Of a DNA stretch of 64,000 nt, positions 51,021 through 62,079 are shown in pieces. Each line of letters begins with the position of its first letter. The stretch's first letter is position 1. A program made the position numbers and the translations under genes. Source of the DNA: Closterium sp. Naga37s-1 (lineage: Eukaryota; Streptophyta; Zygnematophyceae; Desmidiales; Closteriaceae); NCBI GenBank assembly GCA_947471745.1, contig CANJKZ010000068.1, positions 4,201,001-4,265,000 on the forward strand. Direction: 5' to 3'. Below the pieces are notes generated by a model, which was given only the letters and a program-made list of their open reading frames with translations, was not told where the DNA came from and ran no database searches.

Positions 51021-54000
51021 ATGGCCTCGTTTCGAGGATCACTGCTGCTGCTAGCAGGTTGCTTGCTCCTGGCGCTTCAATGCTGTTGTGCAAGGTGTGT
51101 GCCACTATCTTTCGTCACGCGCTGTCAGCTCAAACGTATCATTGGTGGCCGATCACTCTACTTCTGTTGCTGATTATCGCTACCATCAATGCACAAGCGA
51201 TCATTACGAATACCCCAATTCCAAAGCTATCTTTGTCTTATTTTAAATTTGCGGATTCCTGGCATGCCATCCTTATGTGTCTCCTCCATGTGCCGTCGCG
51301 CGTTTTCTTATTCGACAATTTGTGTTTCTTCCTGTGGATTGTGATTCGCTTGGTTGCCAATCTCGCGATCGATGCTCCTATGAACCGGACGGCGCAGTCG
51401 CAATTACTATGATATTCTCCAGGTAAGGTTTACGAGAACTGCAAAGGTGGTGTCTTGTGCGCTGGTTGCATGTAGTTGCATTGTTTAACAGCAAGGCTAC
51501 ACGAATTCCACTGCGATCGAAGGCGATGTATCAGCTTCTAAATCCACAGTATTTCTAAATGAGGTTACGAAGGTCACGCGAACGATCATTTACTCGTCGA
51601 AGCTGATTCTGCTTGCCGAAACCGTTAAACAAACAGATTTTGTGTGACGATTTTGTCATGCTGACAACGAGGAAGAGAGCATGACAATCACGTTGTAATT
51701 GTCCCCTTGAATCCCGTGCAGGTGCCGCGATCGGCCAGCGAGGATCAGATCAAGCGCGCGTACCGCAAGCTAGCGCTCAAGTTCCACCCGGACAAGAACC
51801 CCGGAGATGAGGAAGCAAAGAAGCGGTTCCAGGAGATTGGCAACGGTGAGTCGGTCGAGTGACCGAGTCAGGAATCCCTCTAACGAGAAGTCTGTTGAGT
51901 CAACTACGATGAGTCTTTCCCTGTCTCTGATGCAATCTCTCCTTCTCCCATCACCTGTTGTAACGTCAGTTTGCTGGCATGAGGCAGGAACCCTGGCTGC
52001 GCCATTTTCACCTCTTTCCAACGCAGTCTCTCCCGCTCTCATCATCTGTTTGTGCTCGCCATCCCACCCACTCACTTACGTTTCATTGCTCGCGTATCCT
52101 ATCGTCCCCTTATTCCTCCAGCGTACGAGGTCCTCTCAGACGGTGAGAAGCGGCGCATCTACGACCAGCACGGCGAGGAGGGCGTGAAGCAGCACAGCGA
52201 ATCCTTCGTTCTCCGCACCTGAACTCCCACGTTTCCCTCCATTTTCCCCTTTCCTTTCCCTATGCTCCAGCATATGAGGTTCTCTCAGACGGTGAGAAGC
52301 GGCGGATCTACGACCAGCACGGCGAGGAGGGCGTGAAGCAGCACAGCGCTCAGCAAGCAGCTGGGGGTGGCCAGGACATCTTCTCACAGTACGTTCAACG
52401 ACAGATGTTTTTCTTGGAAGGAAATGTTGCCAGGCCCAGGGAAGATCGATGCTATTGTGTTAAGGAAGGGAGGTGTTGCTATGCATACATGAGGAGCAGG
52501 CCGGAGGACTAGGGGGCTTTGATCAGGCCATCTTCTCGCAGTACATGCACTCCGGCATGGAATGGGGTTTTTGCAAGGGAAGAGCTCGATGCTTAAAGAG
52601 GCGTTTTTATGCAGGCATCTTGTCTCATAGCTCTGCTCTGTGACATGCTCCTTTCCCATGGCAGATTCTTTGGCGGGTTTGGAGGGTTCGGGCAGCAGCA
52701 GGAGGAGGAAGAGCAGACCCCAAAGGGCGACACAGTCACAGTGGACCTCGAGGCGTCGCTAGAGGACCTGTACAACGGCAGGTCGTTTCAGGTGGGTGAA
52801 ACTGCTAGAATTTGCACGTCTCACGTATTACTATGAATGAACCTGGACAGTCAATAGGGAGATACAGTCACAGTGGACCTGGAGGCGTTGCTAGAGGACC
52901 TGTACAATGGCAGGTCGTTCCAGGTGAGTCCCACTAGAGTATTCGCTGTTCCAGGTGGGTGGGATGTGACTTGGTTTATTATGAATCTGGAGACTTTGAA
53001 GGGAGATGCAGTCACAATGGACCTGGAGGCGTCGCTGGAAGACCTTTACAACGGCAGGTCGTTCCAGGTGGGCTGGATTAGATCGTGCGATGTATGGCGC
53101 ATATGAAGATGCCTCCTGGATGGTTACTGTGGTTGTGTGGGTCTCGAGGCGTCGCTGGAAGACCTGTACAATGACAGGTCGTGTCAGGTGGGTTTCGCTA
53201 GAATGCGGATGGGACGGTTCACGTTTACACTGAACCTGGACACTTAACAGGGAGATGCAGCAGTCACGGTTGACTTGGAGGCGTCGCTGGAAGACCTGTA
53301 CAACAGCAGGTCGTCGTCGTTCCAGGTGGGTCCCATTAGAATGCGGACGGGACGGTTCACGTTGACACTGAACCTGGAAACTCAATAGGGTGATGCAGTC
53401 ACAGTGGACTTAAAGGCGTGCCCCTTCTTGCGATGGTGGAGCTGAATCTAATCGAACGTTCATATTCCCATCCTTCTCGCCCTTTCTTCCCTCGCGTTCC
53501 TGTCCATTTGCTCCCCCTCAGGTGTGGCGAGACAAGAACGTGGTGCGATCGGCGCCCGGCAAGCGCAAGTGCAACTGCAAGGCGCGCATGGTGACGAGGC
53601 AGATCGCCCCGGGCATGTTCCAGCAGTTCACCCAGCAGGTAGGACAATAGGGCAGAGCGTGGGCGGGTGGGTGAAGAGGCGAGCAGATGATTGGGCGGAT
53701 GTCACGTGTCGGTGAGTCGGTTGGTGCCAAACAAGCGCATCATCAAAAGTACAAGGCTCGGATGGTGACGAGGCAAATCGCCCCGGGCATGTTCCAGCAG
53801 TTCACGCAGCAGGTGGGTGGGTGGGTACATACAGTAGGGTGGGCGAGTAGGTGCATTAAGGATAAAATCGGTGTGCGACTGGGTCCGGGCACAGAGGCAC
53901 ACAGAAGCGCATCAGTGCACATGCAGGGAGGGAGGATGGTGACGAGGCAGGTCGCCCCGGGCATGTTCCAGTTCACGCAGCAGGTGGGTGTGTGGGAGCT

Positions 54001-56941
54001 TCTATAACTTAGATGGGCGGTTGCATGCGGTAGGTGAGTGAGTAGGCGGTATTCACGACGCCATGCCCAACAATGTGTTGTGTACATGGCTTGCTTTCAA
54101 TTTCAACAGCCGTCCAACCCTCCTGTGTCATTGCTCTGTTGTCATCCTTCCTCATACCATGCTCCACCCCATCTGCGCCCTACAGGAATGTCAGGAGTGC
54201 CCGAACGTGAAGTACGAGCGCGAGGGCATGCCCATCGACGTGGACATTGAGAAGGGCATGAAGGACGGGCAGGTGAGATGATGCACACGGGCAGGTGAAA
54301 AGGGCGGGAAAATATTGGGGAAGATCAGAAACAAAGAGAGGCACGTGGCCAGATGAGCACAAAACGTGCAAATAGCTGAGCAAGACATGTGCAAGCAGGC
54401 GAGCAGATGCAAGCTGGTGAGCAGATGCAAGCTAGTGAGCAAGAAACAAATTATCAAGTGGAAGAGGTGAGACATAGTGATGGGTGTCTGCAAAGGAGGG
54501 TCGCATATTTTCTTCATTTTGTTATCGACTTCAGCCTTGTTATCGACTGAAAGTTCTGTCAAACACGTTTAATATCGGATCAAGACGTACCTCCATGCCT
54601 CACCCTGGTACTTGGCCCATTTCCCTCTCCAATGTGTACACACTACCTAAGAAGGTGTTTCTGACTCGTTTGTTCCACCATTGTGCCTCCTCCATTTTGT
54701 ACTACACCAACATTCAACTTCTTCGGAGGCACCTGGGGAATCCCATTAGCCGTTTCTCGCCTATGTGACTCACTCACTTGCTCTTTCCTTTCTATCGTAT
54801 GACACACTCGACCCATATTCATTTACCTTTTACAGGAAGTCACCTTCTATGAGGAGGGAGAGCCCGTCATGGATGGCGACCCGCCCACCCATCACTCTCC
54901 CATGTATCCCTCCCCTCCCCCCATGTATGTGTGCTGCGATAACACCTGTCTGTCTGTGTGCGTGCAGGAGATCACCTTCTACGAGGAGGGAGAGCCCGTC
55001 ATGGATGGCGATCCTGGTGACCTCAAGGTGTGTGCCTATCTCCCATCCTCTGCTGCCTCCCTCACTCACTCACACTCATCCACTAGCATTGCCCCCCACA
55101 CACACGCACACTTCCTTCCTGCTCTTCCGATTCCTTCCCCACCGCACTTCCATTTTTCCCCCCACCGTTTTGTCTTCCTTTCTGTTTTCTTCCACAGTTT
55201 CTGTTCCCTAACGACTTGTCCCTCGTATTTCTACCTCTTCCTCCTCCCAATTCTCCTCCCCATTCCCACCCCTACCACCCGGCTGCCGAGTGAAGGTAGC
55301 CAGGTGACGGCCCGTCCGAGCACACGTGCAGTGTGTCACGCGCTCGTAGGCAGGGGTGAACTGGTGGACACCCCCGTCCTGGAGCGCACTACCCGCCACC
55401 AAGTTCGTAGAGAAAGAGGGGAGGTAGAGACCTGACAGTGTGCCCGACGGGACCACAGGACAAGGGAGAACAGTAGAGGAGGTCGCAATGACCGGACCCC
55501 CAGAGGGGTCAGCGAGGGAGACTGCAACCGGCCGAGCAAGCTGCTCAAGGGCAGTGCGGTCACGAAAGAAACAGCGGGAAGCGCTTGACGAGAGCCGTGT
55601 AGACTTGACGAGCACCTGTTTAAGCAACATAAATGCTCTCCTTCTTGCCTGTCTTGCCTTGCCCATCATGCCTTGCAGTTGGTGATCAAGACGCGGCCGC
55701 ACAAGCAGTTTGAACGGAGAGGGGACGACCTCCACATGAACCTCACCATCTCCCTCGTACGTTGCTACCTGAACCTCACTGTCTCGCTCGTATGTTTGCA
55801 CACCACTTACTGTTTTCAAGTTTTAAGGCACCTCAAAAGTCACAAGCAGTTTGAGTGGAGAGGGGACGACCTCCACATGAACCTCACCATCTCCCTCGTA
55901 CGTTTCAACAATTGGACCTTACCGTTTCTCATGTACGTTGCTACCTGAACCTCGCAACGTCATTCTTGTTTGTCTTCACACTGCATCTCGTCACTGCTCC
56001 TTTAGCCACGTTATATCTATGCCACATATTTAGTAAAGAGTGTCCGCACATTTCTTTCGAAGTAGAGGCTAACCTTGTGACATGTTCACCCACATGCTCC
56101 TATGTGTCCCATTGTGCCGTCGTGTAACCCCAAACGCATCATTTTATCCCATGCCGGCAGATGGATGCTCTCGTGGGCTTCAACCACCCCATCACTCACC
56201 TTGACAACCCTTTGCTCCCATTCCTGCATTCCCTTATGCTCCACTCCCATGCCCTCCCTTTACCCTGCCGTGTGTTGACTTGGACTAGTGACTCACCTCG
56301 ACAACCCTTTGCTCCTATTCTTGTATTGCCTTCTCCTCCACTCACCTCCCACTCCCATGCTTTCAGGTGGATGCTCTCGTGGGCTTTAAGCACTCCATCA
56401 CTCACCTCGACAATCACCTCGTGGAAATCGGCACCTCTGTAAGTGTTACCAGAATCGGTATGTGTAACTGTAACCAGGCATATATAAATCTGCCAGTGCT
56501 CAGGGCTGGGACAATTGAAGTGTTGCTAGACATGTGAGTCTACTCAAAGCCACACACTCCACTCCCTCACTGCCTTACTCCCACACTCCCTCACCACCAA
56601 GAATGGAGTCCTCTACTGCAGTTCACTGTAGACTTCCCCAGTCTCTTCCTCCCCTCATTTTCTCGTTCACTCCTGGTCTCCTCCCCCTTTCCACACCCCA
56701 CCCCCACCCTCCCTCCCTTGTATAATCACCTCCATTGCAGGGTGTCACGCGGCCAGGGGAGGTGCGGAAAATAAAGGGCGAGGGCATGCCGATTTACGAC
56801 ACCACCAAAAAGGGAGACTTATACGTGCAGTTCACTGTAGACTTCCCTAAGTCGCTTACAGAGGACCAGAAGGAAGTGGTTCGGAAGACTTTTGGGGCGT
56901 CGGGCAGCACGGGCAGCGGCAAACTACATGAGGAATTGTGA
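51021..56941 (+). CDS. ERDJ3B: ERdj3/DNAJB11-type luminal HSP40 co-chaperone, 11 exons
   Basis: Exons: 51021-51094, 51398-51422, 51722-51845, 52271-52388, 52665-52791, 53522-53638, 54186-54272, 54968-55027, 55679-55756, 56367-56438 and 56741-56941. All are GT-AG and in phase; 360 residues against about 346 for Arabidopsis ERdj3B. A signal peptide ([19 protein letters not shown], residues 6-24) is followed by RNYYDILQ and the J domain with HPD at residues 55-57, then a Gly/Phe/Gln linker. The client-binding domain has the ERdj3-specific cysteines CNCK (exon 6) and CQECPNVKY (exon 7). [35 protein letters not shown] and FTVDFPKSL follow the family order. It delivers unfolded clients to BiP in the ER lumen. 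Exon 2 is a 25-nt microexon. Introns carry exon echoes, and intron 8 holds a copia fragment. Confidence 0.94.
52120..52202 (+). repeat. Upstream echo of ERdj3 exon 4
   Basis: Acceptor plus codons for [20 protein letters not shown] and VKQHS, nearly identical to exon 4 (52271-52388), but it then runs into a stop (cacctga) with no donor. A short echo of the exon 4 3' end (caNNacatcttctcNcagta) also lies downstream at about 52520-52560. Confidence 0.9.
52860..53416 (+). repeat. Five echoes of ERdj3 exon 5 3' part
   Basis: Copies at about 52860-52924, 53003-53069, 53138-53190, 53252-53326 and 53392-53416 repeat codons for DLEA(S/L)LEDLYN(G)RSFQ. Four carry a gtg(a/g)gt donor after cag; the last is a short fragment. 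Each also carries part of the adjacent intron, for example gaacctggacactNaNtagg g and actagaatNNg. Confidence 0.92.
53745..53988 (+). repeat. Two echoes of ERdj3 exon 6 3' part
   Basis: Copies at 53745-53815 and 53930-53988 encode MVTRQ(I/V)APGMFQ(Q)FTQQ with a gtgggt donor. The second lacks one codon. Confidence 0.9.
54835..54885 (+). repeat. Upstream echo of ERdj3 exon 8
   Basis: Acceptor cag plus codons for E(V)[13 protein letters not shown], followed by non-homologous sequence. The complete exon 8 is at 54968-55027. Confidence 0.9.
55278..55585 (-). mobile_element. Internal copia protease fragment in ERdj3 intron 8
   Basis: About 300 bp matching, on the minus strand, the protease region of copia element B ([12 protein letters not shown]...FTRQP). 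No LTR, PBS, polypurine tract or A-tail, and no duplication flanks it that I can see. The copy corresponds to element B positions of roughly 9680-9985. Confidence 0.88.
55848..56215 (+). repeat. Echoes of ERdj3 exons 9 and 10
   Basis: 55848-55903 repeats the 3' part of exon 9 with its gtacgt donor ([13 protein letters not shown]). 56158-56215 repeats the acceptor and 5' part of exon 10 ([16 protein letters not shown]), ahead of the complete exon 10 at 56367. A short echo of exon 11 (cagttcactgtagacttccc) lies at about 56612-56640. Confidence 0.88.
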
Positions 56942-57601
56942 TTGTTGTCGTTGTCATTGGTGGATTATTTCTCCAAAATCATCCACGCAGGTTGTTGGCC
57001 TGTTACTATTGTCTCATGCCTTAGTAATTCGCTATAACACCTTTAGTATACCCATTGCTGCTGCGGAGTAGCACAAGTTGAGTTTGCATATGAATCTTAG
57101 CAATGGTTTCTCTAAATATAATGTGTTTCAATGGCAACCCAATCCTCCTTGTGATTCTCAGGGTGATAGGAAGGAAGCGAAGTACAAGGGGTTTAGATTA
57201 GTGATACATATTGCCAATTTGGGATGACCTATATTTCCAGTCAGGGATGCCCTTGAAGATAATTTCTTACAAGGTATCTGGCATATACTAGACTTTACTA
57301 AATGACTTTCGTGCTCATAGCGAATGTCTGTTTAGCGGGTTTCGTGATTTTCTTTCCTCACCTGGGATACCACGGCAGGTCACAGTGACGCATCTTCCAA
57401 TTGGTCCTGTTCAGACAACCATAAGTCGATGCTCGTCGGCACTGATTTCACGATGCTATTATCTCTTGATACCCTTGAACGTCTAACAACAAAAGGGCGT
57501 GGCAGGATTTAGCGTGGATTCGATAGCGGAACAAGGATCCGCTGCTTTACAGCGAGTCAGCCCCTAGACGAGTCAAAATCCGCGTCGCGAGCTTGCGAGT
57601 A
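56942..57601. other. Intergenic region between ERdj3 and the prefoldin locus
   Basis: Serves as the 3' flank of ERdj3 and the 5' flank of the prefoldin locus. I see no ORF, repeat or clear polyadenylation signal. Confidence 0.5.
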
Positions 57602-57794
57602 ATGGGGATCGATAAGCTCGCCGCGGATACAGCCGCAAATACCGCTTCTGACGGCGAGCAGTACCGACGTGGTATTCCCGTGGTGCAGTTCGTTGCTGAC
57701 GTGGAGGCGTTTCTGGCGGGCAGAAAAAGCGCCAGCTGTCATCCAATCACCGTGATTGACATTCGGATTTGACCCTAGTTGTTTCACAGCTTGA

Positions 57795-58075
57795 CCGCTC
57801 TCCTCCGCCGCCCTCCGCCCTCCTCCGCCCTCCTCCGCTGTCCTCCGCCGTCCCCCGCTCTCCTCTGCCGTCCTCCGCCCTCCTCCGCCCTCATCTGCTC
57901 TCCTCCGCCGTCCTCCGCCGTCCTCCGCTCTTCTCCGCTCTCTCCGCCCTCCTCCGCGCTCCCCCGCTCTCCTCCGCTCTCATCCGCTCTTCTCCGCTCT
58001 CCTCCGCTCTCCTCCACTCTCCTCCGCTCTCCTCCGCCCTCCTCCGCGCTCCCCCGCTCTTCTCCGCTATTCTCC
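57795..58075. repeat. CT-rich tandem repeat in prefoldin intron
   Basis: About 25 copies of a roughly 11-bp unit ctcctccgc(c/t)(c/g)t. Serine/proline-rich ORFs across it are compositional. Confidence 0.9.
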
Positions 58076-58799
58076 TCTGCTGCTGTTGCCTCAGTTGTCA
58101 TTTCCTTTCCTGGTTTTGCCTCTTCTGCTTCTGCGTTCCGTGTGTTGTCGAATCTGTTTCTAGGAACTCAGTTTTATAGAGTCAGTTTTCATCATTAAAT
58201 TTTCCTTCTCTCACTGGTCCGCGCCCATCTCACAGCACTCCACCCATCCCCACCTGTCAGGATGCAGCAATACAAGCTGCTGGAAATCAAGTTGCTGACT
58301 CAAGGAAAGACCTGCAGGTACGCATTGCCATAATAGTGGCGCTTATCGAGGATGGGCAACACCATGTTTAGGGTTTCTGCAGCGACGCATGACATATGTG
58401 AGGCGTATAAATGTATATAATTGCGTACAAGAGGCACCTGCTGCAGCTCTGTGATGGCATATTGCTGTTTCCGCATTAAAAAATCACACGATAGGGAGGG
58501 CCTGTAGAGACACCTACTACAGGAGGTGGTTGGTTATCATCAATGCGTAGGGAGGAGGTGCGTTTGGGCATTCATGTATAACCCTGTGGCGTCTGGTCTG
58601 GATTAGTACTTAATGATTGGAGTGTTCCAAACGTATGCCTTCTATTCGCAGCGTTATTCCAGTAATAACTCTCCGGATGTAACAAACGCAGAAGATTACA
58701 AAGATTGCTTTCTGGTTTGATTCTTTCTGGTTTTGGCTCGTTGCAGTTACCAGTGCTTTATCATGTGTTCCTTCTCCTTGCTTCCTCTGCTCTTCCCCT

Positions 58800-59720
58800 T
58801 ATAATGCTCGCGGTTTGAAGGGTGAAGGGTGTTTGCCCGAGCAGACGTGAAGGGTGCTTTTGACTCGGATGTGAATCTTCCCTCTTTCCCCTCTTCTTCA
58901 CTTCCTCTTCTTCCCCATTCATTCCGGCTGGCAGCAAGTGCGTCTGGACTACGTGTTGGCGGATGGGGTGTTCGCCCGAGCAGATGTGAAAAATGTTGAC
59001 TCGGTGTGCCTGTGGCTGGGGCCGAATGTCATGGTGGAGTAACCCCTTCGATGAGGTCAGCATGACGTCACTGTGTGGAATGCACTCACGTGTGTGAGTG
59101 GAATGGATGCAGCACGACGCAAGTGTGAAGTGAAGGATGTTGACTTGGTGTTTTCTGTGGCTGGGAAAAATGAAATGGTCGAATGCCCTTTTGATGAGGT
59201 CAATGCAATAGCATGCACGCACATGTGTGTGTGAGTGCACGCATCGAGGTGTGAAGGGAAGGATGCGAACTTGGTGTGCCTGTGGCTGGCTGGGGGCGAA
59301 TATGATGGGTGGAATACCTTTTGATGAGGTGAGTGTGGGTCAGCATGAGGTCAGTCAGCATGATAAGAGCATGTGGTATCAGCATGTGAAGTTGGCATGT
59401 GCAGGCAGCACAAGGGAGAGCTTGGAAACAAGCAGGGAAAACATGCACATGTGTGAGCGAGCGAGCTCATGCAACGCAATGCAAGTGTGGCCAGTGAAGC
59501 ATGCAGTCGTGGAGGATTCGTATCCTGGGTGCATGTGTACGGGGGCAACCGTGATGGTTGACTCTTTCATTGACGTCAGCATGATGTCAGCAGCATGTCG
59601 GTTGGTTTTATGGCAGCATTATTGCCCGCGAGCGATGTAATAATCATGCATGTCGTGACGGATGCCGACTTGGTGTGTTTATGTGCCTGTTGGGTCAAGA
59701 ACGTGTTGATATGGAATATG
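58800..59720 (+). repeat. Echoes around the prefoldin VCLWLG exon
   Basis: Degenerate copies at about 58800-58875 (ttgcccgagcagacgtgaag), 59140-59195 (gttgacttggtgttttctgt), 59245-59335 (cttggtgtgcctgtggctgg) and 59655-59715 (gacttggtgtgtttatgtgc). Downstream copies include cttttgatgaggt, which corresponds to the PFDE codons missing from the frame of the main exon. Confidence 0.75.
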
Positions 59721-60189
59721 TGATGACATCGTGCATGCTTGCATGCTTGACATGCGTGCATCATGACGTTATCATGTGAAGGAAGGATAGGTTTCGATGT
59801 GGCGATGGAAGGGCGCGTAAAGAACTTGGAGATGTAATTACATGGCGATGATGGGATGGGAGTGCACTCTTTGATGATATCAGCATTGTGCCATGATGAT
59901 GTCAGCATGTTGCCATCATGTCAACATCATGCCATGATGATATCCACCCAGGATGGAGCTTTTAGAAGTGGGATTCGATCAATTAACTGTTAAACACTAC
60001 TCGCGTGCTTGTGGTCAGTCCACTCGCCGTCTCCCAATTTCACCCCAATTTCACCCGTGTAACCAGGCTTTGGCTCTCCTGGCATGCAATGAGGAGAATG
60101 CCACAAGCAGCCTCGTTGCCATGGATGGCGACCTGCTGTTCGTGTGAGATCAGATCAACATCACCGACGTGAAGTGTTATCATCAGGTC

Positions 60190-60600
60190 ATTAAAAGCAT
60201 ATCTGGTTTCCAGATTATCACATATGGTTTCCAAATATCACATCTGGTTTTCAAATTATCACGTCTGGATTTCCAAAATTTCACATCTGGTTTCCAAATT
60301 ATCACATCTGGTTTCCACATTATCACATCTGGTTTCCAGATTATCACATCTGGCTTCCAACTTTCCACATCTGGTTTTCCAATTATCGCGTCTGGTGTTC
60401 ATAATATCACATCTGGTGTCCATGTCATCACATTTGGTGTCCATAATATCACATATAGTTTCCAAATGATCACATCTGGTTTCCAAAATGATCACATCTG
60501 GTTTCCAATTTATTACATCTGGTTCCCCAAATATCGCATCTGGTGTCCATGATATCGCTTCTGCTGTTCATCACATCTGCTGTTCATCACATCGGGTATC
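60190..60600. repeat. Degenerate 20-21-bp minisatellite
   Basis: About twenty copies of a unit close to atcacatctggtttccaaat. ORFs on both strands simply follow the repeat. Confidence 0.9.
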
Positions 60601-60699
60601 CATGTCATCACAGAGGTGCATACAGTATTTCCATCTTGCCATATCAATGTCCATATTGTCACAGTTACATATGGTACTTTGATGGCATCACATATTGTG

Positions 60700-60950
60700 G
60701 TACTAGTGACTGTACACACAATGTCAACATTGCTCAAAGAAGAATGAATATTGTTAGAGGGCATACAGGATGGTACATAACTGTACTTTGACAAACACAT
60801 GATCATATTTAGTGGCACAAACGTCGGTATCTCCATGTTATCACATCTAATGCAACCGATGACTGCATTGAGGGTACAGAAGTGAATGCGCACAAGCAAA
60901 GGGTGTTCTGTATTGTGACTATAACGAGGGTACACATTTATATGTGGTGC
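60700..60950 (+). repeat. Echoes of the last prefoldin exon
   Basis: Short degenerate copies of gtgactgtaccgagggtgca at about 60703, 60863 and 60910 (for example gtgactataacgagggtaca) precede the copy at 61108 that has a proper acceptor. Confidence 0.6.
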
Positions 60951-61143
60951 AAGGCGCCCCGTCTGAACCTCATTAAGAGTGTTTTATTCCATTGCATGTG
61001 CCATCCCAATCGCGCATAACTTTTTTCTGTTTCTGTAAACCTTACCCCACCCCCCCCCCCCCCCCCCCCCCCCTTTTTTTCTCTCTCACTCTTCTTTTTT
61101 TCCGCAGGTGACTGTACCGAGGGTGCACAGTTGGGACGCTTAG

Positions 61144-62079
61144 CACAGAAGAGCAGCCGGAGCTGGAACCAGTGCCAGTGCGTTGAGGGAGGAGATAGCT
61201 GCCTGAAATTACTATTAGCCCGTATTTGCCAAAAGAAAAACAGTACTCTGTGCAAACTTTTTACTCTATATATTGCTGGAGGGCAGCATGTACCTGAGTA
61301 ATTAGGGTATACCGTACCTGTATCAACCTTGGTAGATAAATGGTGGAGTTAGAGTGTGTTCCTACGGGCCCCTATCAGGCCAGCCCCTTGTCAGACTCGC
61401 CTCAAACACCAGAATTTCAGATTAAACGCATTTTGTATTAGACGTTTTGATCGTTTGTGAAGTGCGCGACAAAATGCGTTGGGTGACGTGGCACTGCGCA
61501 ACGGTCCCGAAAGGTTGCAAAGGAAAAAAATTCCGAGTTCAGACAAATTCCAGACGATTGAAACGTGTTCGGCGGAAAAGTCTTTGTATGTTTCATACCC
61601 GACAAAACAGCATGTGTGAAGAATTTCGCGCGATTCACTGACCATGGCTCGCTGAAACAGCACCTTCGAAAGATTTCGCGCGATTGGTTGACAAGGGTAA
61701 CTGAACAGCACGTGTCAAAGATTTCGCTCGACCAATTCATCGAACAGCATTGTAATTTTTCAAGTCTGGAAAACGGTGTTAATAACGAAATCGCTCGCAT
61801 GCACCAGCCTCATCGCAAAAATCAGGGTTAGGGTTTCGATAGCGTTTTTTTCGTCGCGCGAACAGTAGCCTAGTTCGTCCGCGCGTTTCGTTGTTAGAAA
61901 TATACCAAACTGTATACATCGTTTTTGTGGTATGCTATTACATATTAAGAGCATGCAAATTTTTTGTCAAATGTATTTTACAACAACATTAAAACAAAAT
62001 AACTCACTTTTAAAACCAGAAGCAGTCTTGAATCATAACCTCCAATCAAAATCACTTTAAAGCAATTACCTTCTCAGTT
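61144..62079. repeat. Prefoldin 3' flank and degenerate tandem repeats
   Basis: 61604-61755 holds three degenerate copies (about 50 bp) containing aacagcacNtNNNaaagattt and tcgcgcgatt. The rest is AT-rich with no supportable gene. Confidence 0.55.

Larger units (their letters stand above)
57602..61143 (+). pseudogene. PFD3: Prefoldin subunit 3 (VBP1-like), decayed multi-exon copy
   Basis: Prefoldin subunit 3 is an alpha-type coiled-coil subunit that hands actin and tubulin to CCT. Recognisable pieces: ATG at 57602 with RRGIPVVQFVADVEAFL; exon 58261-58317 MQQYKLLEIKLL; exon 58935-59042 DYVLADGVFARADVKNVDSV then CLWLGPNVMVE, where an extra base turns the next tyrosine codon into TAA; about 60070-60170 LLACNEENATSSLVAMDGD...DQINITDV with a TGA inside; and 61108-61143 VTVPRVHSWDA then TAG. 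The exon encoding the middle of the coiled coil was not found. Introns are retained, so it is not a processed copy. The two disabling changes could in principle be assembly errors, in which case the locus might be functional. Confidence 0.72.

Noticed and set aside
57769-58198. Serine/proline-rich ORFs in several frames
   Set aside because: They are read through a CT-rich 11-bp repeat inside an intron of the prefoldin locus.
60169-60552. 127-residue repetitive ORF after the prefoldin locus
   Set aside because: It is a direct translation of a 20-21-bp minisatellite; ORFs of similar length exist on the other strand.
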